Positions 1-5,930 of a stretch of DNA of 15,565 nt are shown in pieces. The position numbers were made by a program, and so were the translations under genes. Below the pieces are notes generated by a model. That model worked only from the letters and a program-made list of their open reading frames with translations. It was not told the DNA's origin and did no database searches. Location of the stretch: assembly GCA_964563495.1 (NCBI GenBank), contig CAZLYK010000131.1:1-15565 (forward strand), in the 5' to 3' direction. Each line of letters opens with the position of its first letter. Within the stretch, counting starts at the first letter, position 1. This DNA comes from CAZLYK01 sp964563495 (GTDB taxonomy: Bacteria > Acidobacteriota > Blastocatellia > RBC074).

Positions 1-98
1 GGACGGGGAGACAGGGCGACGGGGCGACAGGGAGACGGGGCGACGGGGCGACGGGGGGACGGGGGGACGGGGAGACGGGGCGACGGGGGGACGGGGAG
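1..98 (+). repeat. Octamer tandem repeat array (NGACRGGG, 12 units)
   Basis: Positions 1-96 split exactly into twelve consecutive 8-nt units of pattern NGACRGGG (first base G, A or C; fifth base mostly G), followed by AG. The array begins at the window edge and may extend further upstream. Runs of three to four G separated by 4-nt loops fit the loose G-quadruplex pattern on the + strand. No promoter-like hexamer pair is visible in it. The array ends six bases before the hpnE start codon and supplies its G-rich Shine-Dalgarno (GGGGAG, 93-98). Four inverted copies of the same octamer lie at 127-158. The array is seen directly; any regulatory role is inference. Confidence 0.95.
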
Positions 99-103
99 CG
101 TGA

Positions 104-1507
104 ATGACAAAGCCTGACCAAAATCGCCCCGTCACCCCGTCGCCCCGTCACCCCGTCGATCTTCCCCCCGTGATCATTATCGGGGGCGGTTTTGCCGGGC
201 TGGCTGCAGCCGTTGACTTGTCGGAAAAAGGCCGGCAGGTGCTGGTGCTGGAGAGACGCTCATTCCTGGGCGGGCGGGCTTACTCTTTCGCGGACAAGAC
301 GACCGGAGACACGGTCGATAACGGCCAGCATTTGATGATGGGCTGTTATCACCATACGCTCGCTTTTCTTTCAAAGATTGGCGCGCTCGATAAGCTCAAG
401 TTCCAGGGAAACCCGCGTGTCGATTTTCTGAGCGAGGCCGGAGGGCGCGCGAGTTTCAAATGTCCTTCCTGGCCGGCGCCGCTTCATCTATTAGCCGGGT
501 TGTTCGGCCTGCAATCGGTTGGCTGGCGTGACCGGCTCAACGCGCTGCGCGTTGGTTTGGAATTGAGAAGACTCGATGGCGACCGCGCCAAATGGGACAA
601 ATTGGCGGACCTGACTGTCCGGCAGTGGATGAATCATCTAGGCCAGACAGAGCAGATGCAGCATCGATTCTGGGATCTGGTGGCTCTCGCGACATTGAAT
701 GAGACTCCGGACCGCGCCTCCGCTGATATCTTCGCGCGGGTGCTGGATCAGGCCTTTATGCACACCAGGCATGATTCCACCATGGTCATCTCCAAAGTCG
801 GTTTGAGCGATCTTTACACCGGCGACGCCAGGAGGTTTATCGAAGATCGCGGCGGCGAGATCAGGTTGAATGCCGATGTCGAGCGAATAGACTTCTCCGG
901 CCGTCGTGTCCGGGCCGTCATCCTGCGCACCGGTGAGAGGATCGAGGCGGACGCGGCGATCAGCGCCTCAACATATTTAGCCTTGAATCGGATGTTACCC
1001 GAAGAGGTCGCGACCACCGGCCGGTTTTTCCCAAGGCTTTCTGAGTTCCGATCCGCGCCGATCGTCTCGATCAATCTTTGGTACGACGAACCGGTCACCG
1101 ATCTGGAATTCGCCGGCCTGCTCGATTCGCGAATCGAATGGGTCTTCAACAAAAATGCGATCGCCGGGAAACCTTCTTGCCGGGATCGCCAACACCTGGC
1201 GCTGGTCATCAGCGGAGCGCACGCAGTTGCGAAGATGTCGAAAGAGGATTTGACCGCGATCGCCGTCAATGAGCTGAATCGCTTTTTCCCGGAAGCTCGC
1301 CGGCAGCGCCCCGCTCACGCCTTCGTCGTTCGCGAACACGAGGCGACGCTCTCGCACACCGTCGGCACGGCGCGCCGCCGCCCCCCACAACGAACGGAAT
1401 TCGATAACTTCTTCCTGGCCGGAGATTGGACCGATACCGGATTGCCGGCGACGATTGAAGGCGCGGTCTGGAGCGGCCAGGAGTGCGCAAGGCTAATTCC
1501 CTTTTGA
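104..1507 (+). CDS. hpnE: Hydroxysqualene dehydroxylase HpnE (squalene-associated FAD-dependent desaturase)
   Basis: HpnE reduces hydroxysqualene to squalene, the last step of the HpnC-HpnD-HpnE route that feeds hopanoid synthesis. The 467-aa product is an FAD-dependent amine-oxidase/phytoene-desaturase fold protein. It has the dinucleotide-binding GGGFAG at residues 27-32, the ribose-binding E50 at the end of the second strand, GGR at 56-58, DNGQH near 73-77, and the C-terminal FAD motif AGDWTDTGLPATIEGAV near 439-455. The ATG at 104 has GGGGAG five bases upstream. The first 22 residues are a Pro-rich extension partly encoded by inverted octamer repeats, and a GTG at 170 right before the FAD motif is an alternative start without a visible Shine-Dalgarno. 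It is followed after 18 nt by the RidA gene and lies in an apparent operon with shc. The function call is strong from family pattern and context; the start is less certain. Confidence 0.93.
   Translation: MTKPDQNRPVTPSPRHPVDLPPVIIIGGGFAGLAAAVDLSEKGRQVLVLERRSFLGGRAYSFADKTTGDTVDNGQHLMMGCYHHTLAFLSKIGALDKLKFQGNPRVDFLSEAGGRASFKCPSWPAPLHLLAGLFGLQSVGWRDRLNALRVGLELRRLDGDRAKWDKLADLTVRQWMNHLGQTEQMQHRFWDLVALATLNETPDRASADIFARVLDQAFMHTRHDSTMVISKVGLSDLYTGDARRFIEDRGGEIRLNADVERIDFSGRRVRAVILRTGERIEADAAISASTYLALNRMLPEEVATTGRFFPRLSEFRSAPIVSINLWYDEPVTDLEFAGLLDSRIEWVFNKNAIAGKPSCRDRQHLALVISGAHAVAKMSKEDLTAIAVNELNRFFPEARRQRPAHAFVVREHEATLSHTVGTARRRPPQRTEFDNFFLAGDWTDTGLPATIEGAVWSGQECARLIPF
127..158 (-). repeat. Inverted copies of the octamer inside hpnE codons (4 units)
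   Basis: Four units of CCCCGTCR at 127-158 are the reverse complement of the upstream NGACRGGG octamer. They can pair with 65-96 at 29 of 32 positions, with mismatches only at the variable base of the unit, leaving a 30-nt loop (97-126) that holds the hpnE ATG at 104. They encode roughly residues 8-19 of HpnE, a Pro-rich stretch ahead of the FAD-binding motif. Confidence 0.9.
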
Positions 1508-1525
1508 AGAGAACTCGCTCATGAT

Positions 1526-1918
1526 ATGGCGATGAAGAAACAACACTATTTTTCCGGCGCCAAGTGGGAAGCCATCGTCGGTTATTCGCGAGCAATTCGT
1601 CTCGGCGATCAAATCTTTGTCACCGGCACTACCGCGACTGATGAAAGGGGCGAGATCGTCGGCATCGGTGACGCCTACAGCCAGACCGTCCAGGTGATCC
1701 GCAATATCGAGCGTGCGCTCAAGGCCCTGGGAGGCTCGCTCGAGGATATTATCAGGACTCGTCTGTTCGTGACGGACATCACGCGCTGGGAAGAATACGG
1801 CCGGGCGCATGGAGAGTTTTTCAAGGATATCAGACCCTGTGCAACAATGGTCGAGGTTCGGAAATTGATCGACGACCGGATGTTGATTGAGATCGAAGCG
1901 GATGCCATAGTGCAATAA
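1526..1918 (+). CDS. RidA/YjgF/UK114-family protein lacking the canonical arginine
   Basis: This 130-aa protein has the length and layout of the RidA (YjgF/YER057c/UK114) family, small trimeric proteins whose best-known members hydrolyse reactive enamines and imines. Family landmarks are visible: the strand IFVTGTTATDERG (residues 31-43), the helix QTVQVIRNIERALKALGG (53-70), LFVTDI (80-85) and the C-terminal EVRKLID...EIEADAIV. E. coli RidA has Pro-Ala-Arg-Ser with catalytic R105; here the matching stretch is PCATMVEV (104-111) with no arginine. It therefore resembles a RidA-like subgroup not expected to have imine deaminase activity, and its substrate is unknown. ATGs at 1526 and 1532 are both possible starts; the Shine-Dalgarno is weak. 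It lies 18 nt after hpnE and 16 nt before the DUF3810 gene, so it is probably co-transcribed. Confidence 0.9.
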   Translation: MAMKKQHYFSGAKWEAIVGYSRAIRLGDQIFVTGTTATDERGEIVGIGDAYSQTVQVIRNIERALKALGGSLEDIIRTRLFVTDITRWEEYGRAHGEFFKDIRPCATMVEVRKLIDDRMLIEIEADAIVQ

Positions 1919-1934
1919 ATGCAGGGAGTTGTTT

Positions 1935-3185
1935 ATGCCTCTTCTTCGTTGGGGAGTTCCTCTCAGACCTCCTGTTGTAGTGATCAGGAAACCGGCCCCA
2001 CCGCCACCGCCTAAAGTCGAAGTGGTGGAAGAGGTCGTCGAGACGGAATCTGAAGCGGTGGCGGCGGTAGAGGCCGCGACGGCTGCCTTTTCGCTCAGAT
2101 ATTTCTACTGGCGCGCGACGCAGTGGCTTCTGGTCATGCTTGGCTTGCAGGCTCTGGCCAGTGTCATGCCGAGGGTGGTCGAATATCTTTACAGCCAGAC
2201 TCTATATTATTACATTGCGCGCTGGCTCTCGGTCATCAGTGGTTTTTTCTACTTCTCGGTTGGAGAGGCGTTCTTCATCCTCTTGATCCTCTATTTCTTC
2301 TTCTGGACGATCTGGTATGTGCGGCGTGCGCTGCGCGGGGAGACGATGTTTTTTTACGTCCTCAAGCTGCTCTTTTTACACCTGCTCTATACGGCGAGCG
2401 TGCTGGGAGTCGTCTTCCTGTTTCTCTGGGGCTTCAATTATCAGCGGCTGCCGATCAGGGACACCATGGGTTTGGACAACCGCCCAGCCCGGAGCGATGA
2501 ACTGCAGGCGATCGGTGCGAGGATCGTCGAGGGGGTCAACTCCAACCACGCGGCTGCGCGAAACGATCAGGAATGGAACAGAACCAGCCGTTTGCCGATT
2601 CCGCGTCAACGTCTCGTTCAATCAATCGAAACATCATTTCAAGGGACGGCGCTTCTGGGAGACGCCAGGCTGGGCGGGTTGGGGCCGCCCAAACCGCTCT
2701 ACCTTTCCCGGCTGGCCAGCTTGTTCGGGATTAAGCATATCTACATCCCCTATACCGCCGAACCGACCTTCAATGAAGACGTGCCGGATTCCGAGCTGCC
2801 GTTTATCATCGCTCACCAGAAAGCTCATCAACGCGGATTCGCGCGTGAAGACGAAGCCAACCTGGTCGCCTATCTCGTTTGCACCGGCGCAGATGAAGCC
2901 TATGTTAGATATTCGGGTTACCTCCACGCGGTCAAAGTTCTGGATGTGATCGAGAGAGCCGGCATCGCGAGCCTCAAGAACAAGATTGCGCCCGGGCCGT
3001 CTTATGATCTGGACGCGAGAATGGAATTTAAGACCATGACGCGCAGCCAATTCTTCACCGCCTGGGCGAGGCGATTGGAGACGGTCCATTTGAGGGCCAA
3101 CCGCGTCCGGCTGGGCGTCGCGAATTACGATGAAGACATACCTTTGATCATCGCCTATTACCTGAAATATCCAACTGCAAAATAA
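1935..3185 (+). CDS. DUF3810-type membrane protein with altered HExxH (HQxxH) motif
   Basis: The 416-aa protein looks like the DUF3810 family of putative membrane-bound zinc peptidases. A Pro-rich then acidic N-terminal segment (about 18-51) precedes roughly three membrane-spanning stretches (around 60-80, 95-125 and 140-165). A soluble domain follows, containing FIIAHQKAHQRGFAREDEAN (residues 290-309). In related proteins I expect HExxH followed by EdEAN, a metallopeptidase-like site. Here the catalytic Glu position is Gln295, while H294, H298 and E307 are kept. It may still bind a metal but be a poor peptidase. The ATG at 1935 is chosen because AGGGAG (1923-1928) sits six bases upstream; the in-frame TTG at 1929 overlaps poorly with that site. 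It lies between the RidA gene and shc in the hopanoid operon, suggesting an envelope role, but this is inference. Family assignment is from memory of the motif pattern. Confidence 0.72.
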   Translation: MPLLRWGVPLRPPVVVIRKPAPPPPPKVEVVEEVVETESEAVAAVEAATAAFSLRYFYWRATQWLLVMLGLQALASVMPRVVEYLYSQTLYYYIARWLSVISGFFYFSVGEAFFILLILYFFFWTIWYVRRALRGETMFFYVLKLLFLHLLYTASVLGVVFLFLWGFNYQRLPIRDTMGLDNRPARSDELQAIGARIVEGVNSNHAAARNDQEWNRTSRLPIPRQRLVQSIETSFQGTALLGDARLGGLGPPKPLYLSRLASLFGIKHIYIPYTAEPTFNEDVPDSELPFIIAHQKAHQRGFAREDEANLVAYLVCTGADEAYVRYSGYLHAVKVLDVIERAGIASLKNKIAPGPSYDLDARMEFKTMTRSQFFTAWARRLETVHLRANRVRLGVANYDEDIPLIIAYYLKYPTAK

Positions 3186-3209
3186 CTGGACGGAGTGATT
3201 CCCGGTAAA

Positions 3210-5207
3210 ATGAGCTCAGCACCGACGGTCCTCGGGCAGACAATTCAAAATCAATTGAAGGATGCGGTTCGTCGAGGGCAGAATTATCTGTTCGCCCAAC
3301 AAAACCTCGAAGGATACTGGTGGGCCGAACTCGAAGCCAACGTCACACTGACGGCCGAGTACGTCATGTTGCACCGGATTCTGATCGACTCCGATCCGCG
3401 CAACAAATTCAGCAACGGCAAAGACCGCGAACGACAGATCGAGCAGATGGCGCGGTACCTGCTGCGTGAGCAGCGCCGAGACGGCGGATGGGAGCTGTTT
3501 TACGGCGACGGCGGTGAGCTGAGCACGACGATCGAAGCTTACTTCGCGCTCAAGCTCGCCGGCCATTCACCCGGCGAGTTGCCGATGCAAGAGGCTCGCC
3601 GGTTCATCCTTGAACGCGGCGGTTTAACCAGGGCGCGGGTTTTCACCAAGATCCACCTGGCACTTTTCGGAGCGTATCCCTGGCGTGGGATCCCGACCCT
3701 GCCCCCCTGGTTTATGTTTTTGCCGAAGTGGTTTCCATTCAACATCTACACCATGGCCAGCTGGGCGCGCTCATCGACTGTGCCGTTGCTGGTCGTGACC
3801 GACCGGAGGCCGATCTACGATCCGGGCATCGACGTCGATGAGCTGTTTGTCGAGGGGAGTCGCGAGAAGGCCGACACTGGTTTGAAGAATAATGACGGGA
3901 CCCTGGCCGGCTGGCTCTTTCTGGCCGCCGATAAATTGCTCAAGGTCTTCGATCGCGCCGGGCTGGTTCCATTCAGAAGACGCGGGATCGAGGCGGCTGA
4001 ACGGTGGGTGATAGAGCGTCAGGACGCGACTGGAGATTGGGCCGGAATCGTCCCGGCCATGCTCAACTCGATCCTCATGTTTCACGCGCTCGGCTACTCG
4101 GCATTGCACCCGTTTATCAAGCGTGGCCTGAACGCGCTCGATCGCTTCTGCATTGAAGAGGGAACCGCCGAGGGATCGGAACTCCCCGCTTATCTGCGGT
4201 TGCAACCGTGCATTTCGCCGACCTGGGATACGGCGCTCGGTTTGACCGCTCTGCTCGATTCTTGCGTCTCACCAGTCGACCCGCGCGTCAGAGCCGCGGG
4301 TGAGTGGCTCCTGACCAGACAGATCTTCCGCTACGGCGATTGGGCGGTCTTCAATCGGCGGGGTAAGCCGGCCGGGTGGGCGTTTGAGTTTTTCAACGAC
4401 TATTACCCCGACGTCGACGATACCGCGGCGGTGATCATGGCGTTGCTCGATTTGAAGCTCGATCGGGATGATGACAAGCTCGAAGCCTGCCGCGCGGCGA
4501 CGGAATGGGTCATCTCAATGCAATGCCGGGCAGGCGGCTGGGCGGCATTCGATGTCGATAACACCAACGATCTATGGAATCGAATGCCCTACGGCGATCT
4601 CAAAGCCATGATCGATCCGCCGACGGCCGATCTGACCGGCCGCGTGCTTGAAATGCTCGGACACTGGCAGCGTAAGCTCGGCGAGAAACACTACGATCAG
4701 CCTCAACTCAAACGGGCGATAAATTTTCTGCTCAGCCTTCAGGAAACAGACGGTTCTTGGTGGGGACGATGGGGTGTGAACTATATCTACGGCACATATC
4801 TGGCGCTCGCCGGACTGCGCTCGATCGCGCCTTTTGCCGGGTTCGATATGGATTGCGATCAGGTCAAGCAGGCCGCCGCGTGGCTGCGCAGCATCCAGAA
4901 TGGCGATGGCGGCTGGGGCGAGACCTGCGAGTCGTACAAAAAGCCCGAGCTCCGCGGCAAAGGTCCGAGCACGCCATCCCAAACGGCCTGGGCGCTGATC
5001 GGCCTCATGGCCTCCGGCGATTACCGATCCGACTCAGTGGTTCAGGGAATCGAGTATCTGCTCAAGAGGCAGAACCCCGATGGAAGCTGGCCCGAACCCG
5101 AATTTACCGGGACCGGCTTCCCGGGCCATTTCTATATCAATTATCACCAGTACCGCAACCAGTTTCCACTGACAGCCCTCGGAAGATATTTGAATGAGAA
5201 GAAATAG
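3210..5207 (+). CDS. shc: Squalene-hopene cyclase
   Basis: Shc cyclises squalene to hopene and hopanol, as a monotopic enzyme on the inner membrane. The 665-aa product (631 in Alicyclobacillus, from memory) carries the acid catalyst motif DVDD at residues 401-404. It also has several QW repeats, among them QRRDGGW, QDATGDW, QCRAGGW, QETDGSW, QNGDGGW and QNPDGSW. The family blocks WARSSTVPLLVV, GRWGVNYIYGTYLA, KGPSTPSQTAWALIGL and GFPGHFYINYHQYRNQFP are all present. Where Alicyclobacillus has His451 (TAHVLE), this protein has Arg (TGRVLE), as I recall for many proteobacterial Shc. The start is ambiguous: GTG at 3195, nine bases after the preceding stop and with GGA nearby, would add five residues to the ATG at 3210. 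The gene closes the hpnE operon. Its TAG stop at 5205-5207 is part of the tip of a 44-bp-arm palindrome, a likely terminator. Confidence 0.97.
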   Translation: MSSAPTVLGQTIQNQLKDAVRRGQNYLFAQQNLEGYWWAELEANVTLTAEYVMLHRILIDSDPRNKFSNGKDRERQIEQMARYLLREQRRDGGWELFYGDGGELSTTIEAYFALKLAGHSPGELPMQEARRFILERGGLTRARVFTKIHLALFGAYPWRGIPTLPPWFMFLPKWFPFNIYTMASWARSSTVPLLVVTDRRPIYDPGIDVDELFVEGSREKADTGLKNNDGTLAGWLFLAADKLLKVFDRAGLVPFRRRGIEAAERWVIERQDATGDWAGIVPAMLNSILMFHALGYSALHPFIKRGLNALDRFCIEEGTAEGSELPAYLRLQPCISPTWDTALGLTALLDSCVSPVDPRVRAAGEWLLTRQIFRYGDWAVFNRRGKPAGWAFEFFNDYYPDVDDTAAVIMALLDLKLDRDDDKLEACRAATEWVISMQCRAGGWAAFDVDNTNDLWNRMPYGDLKAMIDPPTADLTGRVLEMLGHWQRKLGEKHYDQPQLKRAINFLLSLQETDGSWWGRWGVNYIYGTYLALAGLRSIAPFAGFDMDCDQVKQAAAWLRSIQNGDGGWGETCESYKKPELRGKGPSTPSQTAWALIGLMASGDYRSDSVVQGIEYLLKRQNPDGSWPEPEFTGTGFPGHFYINYHQYRNQFPLTALGRYLNEKK

Positions 5208-5308
5208 ACAGGATTAACAGGATTTTCACAGGATTAAACAGGATCAAAGACAAGGCAGAACAAAATCCTGTTTAATCCTGTGAAAATCCTGTTAATCCTG
5301 TCTATTTC
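5201..5308. repeat. Palindromic repeat element A: perfect 44-bp inverted repeat, 20-nt loop
   Basis: Left arm 5201-5244 and right arm 5265-5308 are exact reverse complements over 44 bp, with a loop at 5245-5264. Each arm contains four copies of ACAGGAT, starting at 5208, 5217, 5228 and 5238 on the left, spaced 9-11 bp. The element fills the gap between convergent shc (+) and the small secreted protein gene (-), and both stop codons (TAG at 5205-5207; CTA at 5302-5304) lie within the arm tips. As RNA it would form a very stable hairpin from either direction, so a bidirectional terminator or 3'-end protector is plausible. There is no long T-run directly after it. Confidence 0.97.
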
Positions 5309-5811
5309 ACCTTCTCGAAATAGAGTTTGAACTGTTCCGATTTACCGGGTGTTTCACGCGTCCGAGTAATAACCATGGCTTTGCCGCCCTCGACCAGCTC
5401 CCAATATTCTTTGGTTATGACCGTAACCGGTTTGCCGTCGTTTTCGCCGTCGATGGTCGAGGTCAATTCGAGCATCTGGCCCTTTTCGAGGATCCTGGCC
5501 TTGAGAGACATAGTGCCCGCGAGTGGTCGGACGACTTCAACGTTGGACTCGGTTCCATCCAGGTTGTAGACGAGCGGCTGTGATGGTTGTTCGCGCCCAC
5601 GAATCTTGATCTTTTGATCAGTCGTCAGGTGTTTATTGTCGAGGGTAACGTGGATGATGATCTCGGCATTTCCCAGCCCGCCGGTCAGCCCTTCACTTTT
5701 CGAACGATTCAAAACCCAGTCGCCCACAAATCCGGTGGGCGGCACGCCTGTCGAACCTAGAGCAAAGAGCAGAAGAAATGGGAGAACGACGATGGTCGAT
5801 AGTCTCTTCAT
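5302..5811 (-). CDS. Small secreted protein of unknown function (lipocalin-like start motif)
   Basis: The 169-aa protein begins with a clear signal peptide (MKRL plus a hydrophobic stretch to about residue 20, cleavage probably near GSTG). It continues with GFVGDWVLNRSKSEG, a pattern I associate with small exported beta-rich proteins that are numerous in Acidobacteriota. The rest alternates short polar and hydrophobic strands (for example IIIHVTLDNKHLTTDQKIKI and KPVTVITKEYWELVEGGKAMVITRTRE), consistent with a small beta-barrel or sandwich. No catalytic motif is recognised. ATG at 5811 has AAAGGA about 10 nt upstream, and an extended -10 candidate lies at 5865-5873, so it probably has its own promoter. 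Palindromic elements sit on both sides. Its stop codon is formed by the tip of element A. No function is proposed. Confidence 0.82.
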   Translation of the reverse strand: MKRLSTIVVLPFLLLFALGSTGVPPTGFVGDWVLNRSKSEGLTGGLGNAEIIIHVTLDNKHLTTDQKIKIRGREQPSQPLVYNLDGTESNVEVVRPLAGTMSLKARILEKGQMLELTSTIDGENDGKPVTVITKEYWELVEGGKAMVITRTRETPGKSEQFKLYFEKVK

Positions 5812-5864
5812 GAGGACTGATTTCCTTTCTGGAGGAGCAAGACGGGGCGGGGAAGAACACTCAA

Positions 5865-5873
5865 ATCATACCA
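5865..5873 (-). promoter_or_regulatory. Candidate extended -10 promoter for the small secreted protein gene
   Basis: On the - strand the sequence reads TGG followed by TATGAT, an extended -10 form (TGnTATnAT-like). It lies about 54 nt upstream of the ATG at 5811 and just downstream of element B. No good -35 hexamer is present at 16-18 nt. Tentative. Confidence 0.35.
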
Positions 5874-5875
5874 TA

Positions 5876-5930
5876 ATAGACAGGATTGACAGGATTTTTT
5901 CTCTGGTCAAATCCTGTCATTCCTGTCTAT
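5876..5930. repeat. Palindromic repeat element B: 22-bp inverted repeat, 11-nt loop
   Basis: Left arm 5876-5897 and right arm 5909-5930 pair at 21 of 22 positions. The arm begins ATAGACAGGATTGACAGGAT, the same end sequence as elements A and D. It overlaps the end of the DUF4340 gene, whose TAG stop (CTA at 5927-5929 on +) is in the arm tip. It separates the ABC operon from the downstream small secreted protein gene and is a likely factor-independent terminator for the operon: the - strand transcript has the stem but only scattered T residues after it. Confidence 0.92.

Noticed and set aside
2634..3089. Open frames of about 150 codons opposite the DUF3810 gene (and similar ones opposite hpnE and shc)
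   Set aside because: Shadow frames with no signal, domain pattern or start site; long spurious frames are common in GC-rich DNA.
5201..5308. CRISPR-like reading of the ACAGGAT repeats
   Set aside because: The repeats are 9-11 bp apart with no unique spacers and form a single palindrome; no cas gene is present.
5840..5853. GACGGGGCGGGG in the leader of the small secreted protein as a copy of the hpnE octamer array
   Set aside because: Only one unit plus a partial one, not enough to separate from chance in GC-rich DNA.
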